This document shows positions 5,499 through 13,927 of a DNA stretch of 41,366 nucleotides, piece after piece. Under the pieces are notes generated by a model, which was given only the letters and a program-made list of their open reading frames with translations, ran no database searches and had not been told where the DNA came from. How positions within the stretch are numbered: the stretch's first letter is position 1; each line of letters opens with the position of its first letter. The stretch is taken from positions 1 through 41,366 of IMG/VR virus record IMGVR_UViG_3300017992_000046; one strand, 5' to 3'. The position numbers and the translations under genes are program-made. This stretch comes from a virus.

Positions 5499-5958
5499 TA
5501 CACGAGAGAAGGAGGGTCAGGGTTGGTCTTTCCGCAAGTCAAGTCGTTGCGGTGGTACTGTTACCCGCAAACTTGACACTGGTGACTATACCCTAGAGGG
5601 CCTGGAGAACTACCTTACCATTGAACGTAAGGGTAGCGTCTCTGAATGGGCTAAGAACGTGACAGAGGCTCGTTTTGAGCGCGAGCTTGAGCGTTTGGAC
5701 GCAATCCAGCATCCGTGGATTCTGTTGGAATTCAATATGACCGACCTGATGAACTATCCCGTTGGGTCTGGTATTCCAAGAGCCAAGTGGCGCTACCTTA
5801 AGTTTCGTGGACCATTCATCTTGAAGAAGATGACTGAGATGATGATGCAGCATCGAGTGCGTATTGTCCTTTGTGGAAGCAACGGCAAAGAGGTAGCCTC
5901 CAACATTTTCAAGAGGACAGTTGAGCATGTCGCAGCTAATTCTACCGTCACCGAATAG
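5473..5958 (+). CDS. ERCC4-type (XPF/MUS81-like) nuclease
   Basis: A 161-residue protein with AGGAGAGA before its ATG, inside the end of the dehydratase gene. The N-terminal half has the ERCC4 nuclease order: hydrophobic strand VVLRDTREK (Asp9, Arg11, Glu12), LDTGDYTLEG (Asp38) and LTIERKGSVSEW (Glu51-Arg52-Lys53). The usual final Asp of GDXnERKX3D is replaced here by Ser57/Glu58. There is no helicase domain or clear helix-hairpin-helix, so this is a stand-alone nuclease. ERCC4 enzymes cut branched or flap DNA. The gene overlaps the large terminase by 32 bases, which suggests trimming branches or joints on concatemeric DNA before packaging, as HNH proteins do in other phages; this role is inferred. 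Confidence 0.75.
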   Translation: MNPYVVLRDTREKEGQGWSFRKSSRCGGTVTRKLDTGDYTLEGLENYLTIERKGSVSEWAKNVTEARFERELERLDAIQHPWILLEFNMTDLMNYPVGSGIPRAKWRYLKFRGPFILKKMTEMMMQHRVRIVLCGSNGKEVASNIFKRTVEHVAANSTVTE

Positions 5959-8035
5959 TCGTCTACACGTTCCTCAACGCAAGCTGTCGGTCACACAGAT
6001 TGACGCTATGATTGAGAACGAACATATGGGTTTGCCTCGTGACTTTGATGAAAGTCAAATTCACAACATACTCTTAGACTCTAGTTATCGTTCTAAGTTT
6101 GACAATCCGATGCTGGAGATGTTGGACTTTATGTCCAAGCCCGAGAACTTCTACTTCACATGCAAGTGGCTACTGAACATCCACTTGATGCCGTTCCAGG
6201 TTACTATCTTACAGGAACTCTGGAATCGAAAGTTCCCGATGTTGATTGCTACCCGTGGTGGTGGAAAAACATGGATTCTCTCGCTCTATGCCATGTTGAA
6301 AGCCATCTTTCACCAGGGTTGTAAGGTTGTTGTGGTTGGTGCGGCCTTCCGTCAGAGTAAGCTGCTGTTTGAATACATGGAACAGTTCTGGCGGGGGGCT
6401 CCCATCCTCCGCAACATGGTTGGTGATGGTAAGCATCAGGGGCCAAAGCGCGACGTAGACCGCTGCAACTTCTACATTGGTGACAGTGAAATCATTGCTA
6501 TTCCGCTGGGTGACGGCACCAAGATTCGTGGTTTGCGTGCCAACTACACGATTGCCGATGAGTTCGCTTCTATTCCCTTGGAAATCTTTGAAGTCGTTAT
6601 CAAGGGATTCGCGTCTGTTAGCGCAAGCCCAGAACGGCGTTCCAAGGACATGGCTCGTATTAAGGTCTTGAAGTCTCTTGGTATGTTCGCTGAGGCTGAT
6701 GATGTAGACGTAGGCTTTGGCAACCAAACCGTTGTGTCTGGCACGGCCTATTACTCATTCAATCACTTCTACGATTACTGGAAGCGATACAAGGACATCA
6801 TTGAATCCAGGGGTGACACGCGCCGCCTAGAAGAAATCTTCAAAGGCGAGGTTCCCGAAGGGTTTGACTGGAAGCAGTTTGGTGTCTTTCGTGTGCCATG
6901 GCAGAAGTTGCCGTATGGTTTCATGGATGAGACGCAGATTCACCAAGCCAAGGCTACTGTCCATAACGCCATCTACCAGATGGAGTACGGAGCATGCTTC
7001 GCGCGCGATAGTGATGGGTTCTTCAAGCGTTCACTCATTGAGTCGTGTGTGTGCAATGAGCCAATCCAGTTGGCGAGTGGTCCTGTCCAGTTCTCTGCAA
7101 TGATTCGGGGCAACCCCAATTGTGAGTATATCTATGGGATTGACCCCGCGTCCGAGCAGGACAACTTCGCAATCGTTGTTCTGGAGCAACACGCCGACCA
7201 CCGTCGCATTGTGTACTCATGGTCTATCACACGCCAGGAATTACGTGAGCGAATCAAAAAGGGTGGGCAGACTTCTCACAAGTCTTTCTACACCTACTGC
7301 GCTCGCAAGATTCGTGAGCTAATGCGCGTCTTCCCAACTCGTCACATTGCTATTGATAGCCAGGGTGGTGGTATTGCTATCATGGAAGCGCTTCACGACC
7401 CAGACGAGATTCGGTCTGACAAGGGGGAGCGTCCGCTGTGGCCCTGGATTAAGCAGGGAGACAATGATGTGTTCTGGTGGGAGAAGCCGGATAAACCAAC
7501 AGACGGCGAGCCGGGGTTACATATCCTGCATATGGTGCAGTTTGCGCAAGCTGATTTCACTCGCGATGCTAACCACTTTATGCGAAAAGACTTTGAGAGT
7601 AAAATCACCTTGTTCCCCCAATTCGACCCTGCGACTATTAGTGAAGCTATCTCCTTAGACAAAATCCACAAGCGAGACTATGATACGCTAGAGGATGCAG
7701 TTGTCGAGATTGAAGAACTCAAGGATGAGCTTGCAACAATCATACACGACCAAACCACAGGTGGTCGAGACAGGTGGGATACTCCAGAAGTCAAGTTGCC
7801 CGGCAACAAGAAGGGCAGAATGCGCAAGGACCGCTACTCAGCCCTGTTGATGGCCAACATGATTGGTCACGTAATGGATAATGAGTTGTTGGGTGTCCAA
7901 CATGAGTTCGTTGGTGGTTTTGTCGGCCAAAAGAAGGGTGTGCAAGCTGGAACTGGAAAAATGTACGTGGGTCCAGACCATATCGTGTCTAAGATGAATG
8001 CTGGGGCTTATGGCAAAGGCGTCCGTCGCTTTTGA
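5927..8035 (+). CDS. terL: Terminase large subunit
   Basis: The DNA-packaging motor ATPase and nuclease, 702 residues from the ATG at 5927 (a TTG at 5921 is possible but is only four bases from AGAGGA). Walker A is ATRGGGKT (108-115), an arginine-containing variant common in terminases; Walker B with catalytic Glu is IADE (209-212). The RNase H-like nuclease half begins at YGIDPASEQDN (Asp406), continues with HIAIDSQGGG (Asp477) and ends with KDRYSALLMANM, which holds the third acidic position. The ATPase pulls DNA into the prohead and the nuclease cuts the concatemer. It overlaps the ERCC4 nuclease gene and is followed by the portal gene behind a motif promoter. Confidence 0.93.
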   Translation: MSQLILPSPNSRLHVPQRKLSVTQIDAMIENEHMGLPRDFDESQIHNILLDSSYRSKFDNPMLEMLDFMSKPENFYFTCKWLLNIHLMPFQVTILQELWNRKFPMLIATRGGGKTWILSLYAMLKAIFHQGCKVVVVGAAFRQSKLLFEYMEQFWRGAPILRNMVGDGKHQGPKRDVDRCNFYIGDSEIIAIPLGDGTKIRGLRANYTIADEFASIPLEIFEVVIKGFASVSASPERRSKDMARIKVLKSLGMFAEADDVDVGFGNQTVVSGTAYYSFNHFYDYWKRYKDIIESRGDTRRLEEIFKGEVPEGFDWKQFGVFRVPWQKLPYGFMDETQIHQAKATVHNAIYQMEYGACFARDSDGFFKRSLIESCVCNEPIQLASGPVQFSAMIRGNPNCEYIYGIDPASEQDNFAIVVLEQHADHRRIVYSWSITRQELRERIKKGGQTSHKSFYTYCARKIRELMRVFPTRHIAIDSQGGGIAIMEALHDPDEIRSDKGERPLWPWIKQGDNDVFWWEKPDKPTDGEPGLHILHMVQFAQADFTRDANHFMRKDFESKITLFPQFDPATISEAISLDKIHKRDYDTLEDAVVEIEELKDELATIIHDQTTGGRDRWDTPEVKLPGNKKGRMRKDRYSALLMANMIGHVMDNELLGVQHEFVGGFVGQKKGVQAGTGKMYVGPDHIVSKMNAGAYGKGVRRF

Positions 8036-8037
8036 TT

Positions 8038-8049
8038 TTGGCGTATAAT
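8038..8049 (+). promoter_or_regulatory. Late-promoter-like motif before the portal gene
   Basis: TTGGCGTATAAT, in the 54-base gap between terminase and portal, has an exact -10 box but no -35 hexamer at normal spacing. The same block precedes the protease/scaffold and tail-tube genes. Initiation near 8056 would exclude the ATG at 8054 as the portal start. Confidence 0.6.
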
Positions 8050-8089
8050 AGGAATGAGTTTGTATTACAGTCGCACTGGGAGTTTTGAA

Positions 8090-10324
8090 ATGGCGAAAAC
8101 CCCGAAGAAAGTTCCATCATCCATCCCTACTGTCTCTCCTGCTAATTCTTCGCAGGGAGCATTCATTCATGTGAAACCGGGCGAGGATGTGCCGAGTAGT
8201 ACGGGGCGAGCGCTGCAAGCCTACGACGGTATTTTTGCGGCTGTTGGCAATCGAACTCAATATAGGAACTACGATACCAACACATCAGTACGCACGCAAT
8301 TCACTCGTGGCGATTATGAATTCTTTCGACCTAATGAATCTGTGCCAGTTGATGCAGAAGAAATCATTGAGTCGTGTCGTGGCGCATATCGTCGCGTAGG
8401 TATCATTCGCAACGTCATGGACCTCATGTCTGACTTTGGCGCACAGGGCGCTCGACTGGTCCATCCCAATCCTCGCATTCAGAAGTTCTACCGGGGCTGG
8501 TGGAAGAAGGTGGCTGGCCCACGCATTTGCGAGAGATTCTTGAACTTGTTCTACCGTGAGGGTGTGTCAATTACGAAGCGCACCATGGGCAAGCTACCCT
8601 CTCTGGGAGAACGTCAACTGCGTGCCATGGGCGCTGATGGTGTGTTAGAACCTGACGTAGAACCCAAGAAGCCGCTCCGCACAAAGAAGCGCAACATCCC
8701 TCTGCGCTACAACTTCTTGAACCCTCTTTCTCTCAAGGTCTTGGGAGCAGAGTTGTCTCAGTTCGTGGGTGAGCAAGCCTATGCCATTAAGGTGAGCTAC
8801 AAGCTGCGTCAGACTGTGAACAATCCGAAGAATGATGCTGAGCGTCGTTTGGTGGAGATGCTTCCCGATGACATTCGCACAGCTATCCAGCGTGGTGATA
8901 CGGAAATTCCATTGGACCCCGACAAGGTTCAGTCGTTCTTCTACAAGAAAGATGACTGGCAGCAATGGGCCGACCCCATGACTTACGCCATCATGGATGA
9001 CATTGTTCTACTGGAAAAGATGAAGCTGGCTGACCTAGCTGCTCTCGATGGTGCTATCTCTCAAGTGCGCCTGTGGAAGTTGGGTGACATTGAAGCCGGT
9101 ATCTTCCCCACCGAGACGGCCATCGCGCGTCTATCTGAGATTCTTCTATCCAACCCTGGCGGTGGTGCGTTTGACATCATTTGGGGTCCAGAGTTGTCTG
9201 TTGAAGAATACAAAACCAACGTCCACCAATTCCTTGGTGAGGAAAAGTACAAGCCCGTTTGGAACTCTATTTATGCGGGCTTGGGTGTTCCTCCCACTCT
9301 GACCGGTGCCGCCAATGCTTCTGGTATGACGAACAACTTCATCTCTTTGAAGACCCTTATCCAACGTCTTGAGTACGGTCGTTCTGCTCTTACAACTTTC
9401 TGGGAGCAGGAGATTGAGCTAGTGCGTCAAGCCATGGGTTTCTCAAAGGGTGCCAAGCTGGTGTTTGACAACATGGCACTGACTGACGAAGCTGCGGAGA
9501 AGGCACTGTTGATTCAGTTGGCCGACCGTGACGTTATCTCGATTGAAACTTTGGTCGAACGATTCGGTGAACTACCCGAATTTGAGGCATTGAAGTTGCG
9601 CCGCGAGGAGCGTTCACGCAAGACTGGCATGATGAAGCCCAAGGCATCGCCGTGGCACGCACCTGAGAAGGTGTTTGAGCTTATGAAGCTGGCTCTACAG
9701 CGTGGCTACATCGCACCAGAGCAAACTGGAATGGTTGAGGAGTTCCCAGATGAATTCTTGGATGTTGAAAGTCCGTTTGATGAGCAGTTGAAAAGTGCTG
9801 AGAAGACTGCGTCGATGAAGACCGGCCCAACGACCCAATCGAAGAAATCGGATGTGCCCAACAAGGGTCGTCCCAAGAACTCCAAGGACAAGAACACTCG
9901 TAAGCAGAGGACGCCAAAGCCATTGGGTTCGTCTACTGCTGCATACATGACTTCTTTGATGTGGGCGCGAGATGCACAGAACGCAATCTCAGAGATTCTA
10001 AACCCAGCAATCCTCAAGCAACACGGCAAGAAATCTCTACGAGCGCTGTCCTCAGAACAGACAAAGGAAGCAGAGCATATCAAGTTCGCAGTCCTGGCCA
10101 ACATGCAACCGTATTCTGAGGTGACGACTGCTGCTGTTCACGAAATACTGAGTCGGGGTCAGTCCGTTCCTGCTCATTATCGTCAGGCATACGATTCACT
10201 ATATGCTCGTGTTGTCGCAAAGCGTAAGGGTGAGCCCTCTCTGGATGATACCAGGATTATTCAAGCCACCACATACGCGATGCTTAACTCTGATGAAGAA
10301 CTTATTTATGGAGAGGTAGACTAA
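8090..10324 (+). CDS. Portal protein
   Basis: The 744-residue dodecameric vertex protein through which DNA enters and leaves the capsid. The start at 8090 has GGGAG seven bases upstream; the upstream ATG at 8054 coincides with the predicted transcription start. Identification rests on position directly after the large terminase, on size, and on portal-like segments: YRRVGIIRNVMDLMSDFGAQ near residue 100, and EKYKPVWNSIYAGLGVPPTL followed by a Gly/Asn loop and FISLKTLIQRLEYGRSALTTFW around 385-440 (stem/tunnel-loop helix region). Residues about 580-612 form a basic, low-complexity linker (KKSDVPNKGRPKNSKDKN). After it comes an extra helical domain of about 130 residues, not typical of portals. 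The stop overlaps the next start. Confidence 0.85.
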   Translation: MAKTPKKVPSSIPTVSPANSSQGAFIHVKPGEDVPSSTGRALQAYDGIFAAVGNRTQYRNYDTNTSVRTQFTRGDYEFFRPNESVPVDAEEIIESCRGAYRRVGIIRNVMDLMSDFGAQGARLVHPNPRIQKFYRGWWKKVAGPRICERFLNLFYREGVSITKRTMGKLPSLGERQLRAMGADGVLEPDVEPKKPLRTKKRNIPLRYNFLNPLSLKVLGAELSQFVGEQAYAIKVSYKLRQTVNNPKNDAERRLVEMLPDDIRTAIQRGDTEIPLDPDKVQSFFYKKDDWQQWADPMTYAIMDDIVLLEKMKLADLAALDGAISQVRLWKLGDIEAGIFPTETAIARLSEILLSNPGGGAFDIIWGPELSVEEYKTNVHQFLGEEKYKPVWNSIYAGLGVPPTLTGAANASGMTNNFISLKTLIQRLEYGRSALTTFWEQEIELVRQAMGFSKGAKLVFDNMALTDEAAEKALLIQLADRDVISIETLVERFGELPEFEALKLRREERSRKTGMMKPKASPWHAPEKVFELMKLALQRGYIAPEQTGMVEEFPDEFLDVESPFDEQLKSAEKTASMKTGPTTQSKKSDVPNKGRPKNSKDKNTRKQRTPKPLGSSTAAYMTSLMWARDAQNAISEILNPAILKQHGKKSLRALSSEQTKEAEHIKFAVLANMQPYSEVTTAAVHEILSRGQSVPAHYRQAYDSLYARVVAKRKGEPSLDDTRIIQATTYAMLNSDEELIYGEVD

Positions 10325-10659
10325 TGGCTAGTGTAGTAATAACTGTTGACACAGAAAACAAAACCGTGGCCGTATCAATTGATGGAATGTCCGTTCCCGA
10401 CGTTGAAGACGCCAGCGTGTACACCTATAGGGATTCCGATGGGAATGTAAAGTCATTGGGTGTCAGCGTATACACTGTGAACAAATCAGAGAATGGTGTG
10501 ACAAAGCGAGTGTCGTACTACGCCGAAGGCTCTGAGCAGGCTAAAAAGGCTATTGCGTCGGGAGTTACGGTGTATAATGATGTGAAAGGTTTCGTTGGCA
10601 TCGAGGACCAAACTCAAGCCGCGCAGGACATTGATGAATTTCTTTCTGCGAAAAAATGA
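10324..10659 (+). CDS. Small hypothetical protein between portal and protease
   Basis: A 111-residue protein whose ATG shares bases with the portal stop, preceded by GGAGAGG. It looks beta-rich: VVITVDTENKTVAVSIDGM, then repeated short strands with Asp/Asn turns, ending in a short helix with FLSAKK. No signal peptide, membrane segment or known motif is visible. Translational coupling to the portal and a promoter directly behind it place it in head assembly, perhaps as a portal-associated or minor head protein; this is inference. Confidence 0.6.
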   Translation: MASVVITVDTENKTVAVSIDGMSVPDVEDASVYTYRDSDGNVKSLGVSVYTVNKSENGVTKRVSYYAEGSEQAKKAIASGVTVYNDVKGFVGIEDQTQAAQDIDEFLSAKK

Positions 10660-10674
10660 GCCGTTTGAGTTTTC

Positions 10675-10686
10675 TTGGTGTATAAT
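10675..10686 (+). promoter_or_regulatory. Late-promoter-like motif before the protease/scaffold gene
   Basis: TTGGTGTATAAT lies 19 bases before the ATG at 10706. Initiation about seven bases after the -10 gives a very short leader in which AAAGGG (10691-10696) could act as Shine-Dalgarno. No -35 hexamer is present. A looser copy, ACGGTGTATAAT, occurs at 10567-10578 inside the preceding gene. Confidence 0.6.
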
Positions 10687-10705
10687 CAAATGAAAGGGTG
10701 TTTAG

Positions 10706-12250
10706 ATGGCTAAGTCTCCAATTCCTGTATATGCTGCCGAAATTGAAGCTGGCTTGGCCGAGGCGATAGCTCAGCAAAATTCTGTAGCCTACGTAACACA
10801 GGTGCTTAAGAGCCCAGAACCGTTACGTGCTGCGTTTCAAGCGATGGCTGCTGCCCAAGCATCACTGAGTAACGAAGTCACATTTGACCTCTATCCCGTA
10901 CACACCATTATGGTGACGACTGGGTGGAATAACAACGATGACATCTTTACCAAGGCCGATACATGGGCTGCCCGCTATACACCTGAAGACAAACCCTTTA
11001 ACATTGGTCATAAGCCAAGAGAGATTATTGGGCACATCACTGCCAATGCTGTCGTTGATGACAGCATGACATTTGTTGATGACAAACTTTCCTTTGAGGA
11101 AGTGCCTGATAAGTTCCACATACTTACGAGTGCCGTAATTTATCGACACTTAGAAGCCAACGATGAGACCTTGCAGGCGGAAGCCGCTGAGCTTATCGAA
11201 CAGATTGAGGCTGGCGACTGGTACGTGTCGATGGAATGTTTGTTTGGTGGGTTCGACTACGGTGTCACTTATGCCAGTGGCGAACACCAAGTTGTTTCCC
11301 GCAACCAAAAGACAGCCTTCCTTACTAAACACTTGCGTATTCAAGGCGGCTGCGGCGAGTACAACGGGGGTAAGTTAGGTCGTGTTCTCAGGAACATCAC
11401 ATTCAGTGGCAAGGGCTTGGTCGATAAACCAGCCAACCCTGAGAGCGTCATTCTGAATGATGTAACACGTTTTGCTGGGGTTGTAGCCGTAACCGAATGG
11501 CCGCAAGCACAAGCCCATAACCATGAATCGGGAGAGAAGAATATGGCTGAAAACGACAAGTACGCCGCACAGTTGGAAGAAACGAACCGAGAGCTTCAAG
11601 CATCTTTGGCAAACGCCAACAAGAAGATTGAAGAATTGGGCGAAGCCAACGTGAAGGCTGCTCTGGCCGAGAAAGATGGTCAGATTGACCAGTTGACCAA
11701 AGACTTGGAAGCTACCAAGGCTAAGGTTGACGAGTTGACCGAGTCTTTCAACAAGGCAACCGCTGCCAAAGAAGAAGCCGACGCTGCCAAGGCTGAGGTT
11801 GACGAGAAGCTGGCCGAAGCAACGGCTAAGCTAGATGAGGCTGCTGCGGTCGCCAAGACAAACGAACGTATTGCAACTTTGGTTGACAAGAAAGTTGACA
11901 AGGCGATTGCCGAGACGGTAGTTGCTGAGTTTGCCGACCTTGACGACGAGAAGTTCACAAAGGTTGTTGAGATGCAGGCCAAAATCGCTGAGGCTTCCGC
12001 CGAGAAGCCCGAAGGTGAGAAGCCCGCTGAGGATTCTGCCGCTGCTGGTGACGACGCCAACAACGACGACCCCGAAGACGACCCCGAAGGCGAAGCTGCC
12101 GCTGGTGATGCTGACCTTGACAATGCCGAAGCTGACCAAGACCCGAACATGGGTTCTGACGACAGTGCAAGCGACAAGGACGCTGACAAGATGCAGGCTT
12201 TGGCCTCTTTCCTGGATACTGCCATGCACGGTGACACTGCTGGTGAGTAA
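10706..12250 (+). CDS. Prohead protease fused to scaffold protein
   Basis: A 514-residue protein in two parts. Residues 1-260 resemble phage prohead serine proteases: FNIGHKPREIIGHI places histidines at 102 and 110, DWYVSMECLFGGFDYG places Ser175 in the nucleophile position, and FSGKGLVDKPANPESVIL (about 238-255) is the conserved end segment. From about residue 285 it becomes coiled coil (KYAAQLEETNRELQASLANA, later KAEVDEKLAEATAKLDEAAA) and then an acidic disordered tail, typical of scaffolds. The protease clears scaffold and trims head proteins during maturation; the coiled coil guides shell assembly. A second start at 11543 probably makes the scaffold alone. It precedes the decoration and capsid genes. 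Confidence 0.8.
   Translation: MAKSPIPVYAAEIEAGLAEAIAQQNSVAYVTQVLKSPEPLRAAFQAMAAAQASLSNEVTFDLYPVHTIMVTTGWNNNDDIFTKADTWAARYTPEDKPFNIGHKPREIIGHITANAVVDDSMTFVDDKLSFEEVPDKFHILTSAVIYRHLEANDETLQAEAAELIEQIEAGDWYVSMECLFGGFDYGVTYASGEHQVVSRNQKTAFLTKHLRIQGGCGEYNGGKLGRVLRNITFSGKGLVDKPANPESVILNDVTRFAGVVAVTEWPQAQAHNHESGEKNMAENDKYAAQLEETNRELQASLANANKKIEELGEANVKAALAEKDGQIDQLTKDLEATKAKVDELTESFNKATAAKEEADAAKAEVDEKLAEATAKLDEAAAVAKTNERIATLVDKKVDKAIAETVVAEFADLDDEKFTKVVEMQAKIAEASAEKPEGEKPAEDSAAAGDDANNDDPEDDPEGEAAAGDADLDNAEADQDPNMGSDDSASDKDADKMQALASFLDTAMHGDTAGE
11543..12250 (+). CDS. Nested scaffold protein from an internal start
   Basis: Inside the protease/scaffold gene, GGGAGAGA (11530-11537) precedes an in-frame ATG at 11543 that encodes MAENDKYAAQLEE and so on. 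This site closely resembles the Shine-Dalgarno and start of the capsid gene (GGGAGAGATTAAC-ATGGCTGAC). The product would be 235 residues: coiled coil plus acidic tail without protease. Lambda C/Nu3 and several other phages make scaffold this way, giving many scaffold copies per protease. The site is seen; its use is inferred. Confidence 0.6.
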   Translation: MAENDKYAAQLEETNRELQASLANANKKIEELGEANVKAALAEKDGQIDQLTKDLEATKAKVDELTESFNKATAAKEEADAAKAEVDEKLAEATAKLDEAAAVAKTNERIATLVDKKVDKAIAETVVAEFADLDDEKFTKVVEMQAKIAEASAEKPEGEKPAEDSAAAGDDANNDDPEDDPEGEAAAGDADLDNAEADQDPNMGSDDSASDKDADKMQALASFLDTAMHGDTAGE

Positions 12251-12298
12251 ACCCTGTTTCCTTTTCGACAAAGACAGAAATTTTTGGAGGCTAATAAA

Positions 12299-12775
12299 AT
12301 GGCTCTAAAAGGCGACCGCTACACGGCAGTTACCGAAATCTCCTTCTTCATGGACCAAGTCGCAGAAAAAGGTGGTATCGCCGTTATGAAGACAGCCGGT
12401 TCTGGCGCTGCGCTAGACCAGCAGGCTGCTGAAGTTGAGTACGCTGCCAGCCCCTCTGGCAAGTACCCCGTTGGCCTGTTGCTTGACAACATGGTTGACA
12501 AAAACCTGACCCGTACCCACTTGAACTTCCAGAACACCGAGCAGCAAAAGGGCTCCAAGGTTGGTCTGGGTCGTGACGCTTGGTACGTTACGAACATGCT
12601 TGAAGGTACTGGTATTGTTCCTACTGGTGGTGAGATTGCTTACTTGGGTATGAGCGGCCTGTTGACGACCGCTGCAACCGGCCCTGGTGGCTATTCCAAC
12701 CCTCAAGTTGGTCGTTTCGAGTCCTCACGGGACGAAGACGGCTACGTGCGGGTTTACGTCAAGCTGCCTAAGTAA
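12299..12775 (+). CDS. Probable capsid decoration or head-stabilising protein
   Basis: A 158-residue protein; the ATG at 12299 follows GGAGG, and an upstream in-frame TTG at 12284 overlaps that Shine-Dalgarno. The chain is rich in small residues and turns (KTAGSGAALDQQAAEVEY, SGKYPVGLLLDNMVDKN, LEGTGIVPTGGEIAYLGMSG). It lacks catalytic motifs, and a beta-sandwich or beta-tulip fold is plausible. Its place between scaffold and major capsid genes is where trimeric decoration proteins such as lambda gpD are encoded. Codon use and the strong Shine-Dalgarno suggest abundant expression. The assignment is mainly by position. Confidence 0.55.
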   Translation: MALKGDRYTAVTEISFFMDQVAEKGGIAVMKTAGSGAALDQQAAEVEYAASPSGKYPVGLLLDNMVDKNLTRTHLNFQNTEQQKGSKVGLGRDAWYVTNMLEGTGIVPTGGEIAYLGMSGLLTTAATGPGGYSNPQVGRFESSRDEDGYVRVYVKLPK

Positions 12776-12831
12776 TTGCTTGATGGCAACAATAACAAGA
12801 ACTGAACTTTTTTAAGTTGGGAGAGATTAAC

Positions 12832-13842
12832 ATGGCTGACAACACCCGAGTTGTTGAACCCACCGATGCCATGACGCAATTGCTACGTGACAGCGGTTCC
12901 AAAGACCCTCAGCAGTCTGAGGCAGCTACACGACAGTTGGCGGTGGCTCTAGAGACACCGCTCCGTAAGGGCGTTATGTCTGGTGACATCACTGGCGGCA
13001 TCTTTGAGCGAATCCGCCTCGCTCCTGGCGCAGCACCCGAATTCCCCTTGGACTTCGTGCAGCCGGGCACTGAAAAAGATTACGTTGCGTATACGATTCC
13101 CAACCAGGGTCGTATTCCCGAACGTAATGTCGAAGGTGACTTCGTTATGGTCCCGACCTACGATGTAGGTTGCTCCATCGACTGGTTGCTTAAGTACGCT
13201 CGCAACGCTCGTTGGGACATTGTCTCTCGTGCAATGCAGGTGCTAGAAGCCAGCTTCATCAAGAAGTCCAACGACGACGCATGGCATACCATCTTGGCTG
13301 CTTGTGCCGACCGTAACATCGTGGTCTATGACTCCGCTGCTTCCGCCGGTCAGTTCACCAAGCGATTGGTTAGCCTTGGCAAGACCGTTATGCGACGTAA
13401 CGGTGGTGGTAACTCCACCTCTGTGAACCGTGGCATGTTGACGGACATCTTCCTGAGCCCCGAGGGCATCGAAGACATCCGTGACTGGGGTGTGGACCAG
13501 ATTGACGAGATTACTCGTCGCGAAATCTTCCAGGCCCAAGACGGTACGCTGAACCGCATCTTCGGTGTTAACCTCCACGACCTGGATGAGCTAGGTGTGG
13601 GTCAAGAGTACCAGAACTTCTTCGAGAATGAGCTTAGCGGTAACCTGCAAGCCTCTGACGTTGAATTGGTTGTTGGTCTTGACCTTCGTACAAACGACAG
13701 CTTCGTCAACCCCGTTGTCGAAGAAGTCTCCGTGTACGACGACCCCACCCTGCACCGTCAGCGCCGTGCTGGTGTCTACGCTTGGGGTGAACATGGCTAC
13801 GCCGTCCTTGACAACCGTCGAGGCATCCTCCTGTCCTTCTAA
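12832..13842 (+). CDS. Major capsid protein
   Basis: The ATG at 12832 follows GGGAGAG; an upstream in-frame ATG at 12817 overlaps that site. The 336-residue product is the expected size for an HK97-fold shell protein without a long delta domain. Residues 60-110 (SGDITGGIFERIRLAPGAAP, then VAYTIPNQGRIPERNVEGDF) fit the extended E-loop and spine-helix region. Residues about 155-205 and 280-336 (AGVYAWGEHGYAVLDNRRGI) fit P- and A-domain strands. Position after the protease/scaffold and decoration genes and before the neck genes is canonical. It ends in a structured 3' region and a strong terminator, consistent with a highly transcribed gene. No separate cleavage site is obvious. Confidence 0.85.
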   Translation: MADNTRVVEPTDAMTQLLRDSGSKDPQQSEAATRQLAVALETPLRKGVMSGDITGGIFERIRLAPGAAPEFPLDFVQPGTEKDYVAYTIPNQGRIPERNVEGDFVMVPTYDVGCSIDWLLKYARNARWDIVSRAMQVLEASFIKKSNDDAWHTILAACADRNIVVYDSAASAGQFTKRLVSLGKTVMRRNGGGNSTSVNRGMLTDIFLSPEGIEDIRDWGVDQIDEITRREIFQAQDGTLNRIFGVNLHDLDELGVGQEYQNFFENELSGNLQASDVELVVGLDLRTNDSFVNPVVEEVSVYDDPTLHRQRRAGVYAWGEHGYAVLDNRRGILLSF

Positions 13843-13866
13843 GCGGGGCATCAGGTAAGAAATTAC

Positions 13867-13919
13867 ATGGGGTTTCACGGCTCAGTCCATGAGCGATGGA
13901 CTTCCAAAGGTCACCCCAT
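13867..13919 (+). ncRNA. Structured 3' untranslated element after the capsid gene
   Basis: ATGGGGT (13867-13873) pairs with ACCCCAT (13913-13919), enclosing GTCCAT-GAGCG-ATGGAC (13885-13901). The nested stem lies between the capsid stop and the terminator. It may protect the capsid message from 3' decay or be a processed small RNA. Only the complementarity is seen. Confidence 0.45.
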
Positions 13920-13927
13920 CCATACTA

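Noticed and set aside
5921-5926. TTG start for the large terminase
   Set aside because: It is only four bases from AGAGGA; the ATG at 5927 is a better codon at acceptable spacing. The difference is two residues.
8054-8089. Upstream start of the portal gene
   Set aside because: The ATG lies at the predicted transcription start and lacks a Shine-Dalgarno; 8090 has GGGAG at seven bases.
10567-10578. ACGGTGTATAAT as another late promoter
   Set aside because: It has two mismatches to the motif, is intragenic and lies 97 bases before a perfect copy; kept only as a note.
11680-12237. Long minus-strand Ser/Ala-rich frame
   Set aside because: It is the mirror of Glu/Ala codons of the scaffold coiled coil and has no start signal.
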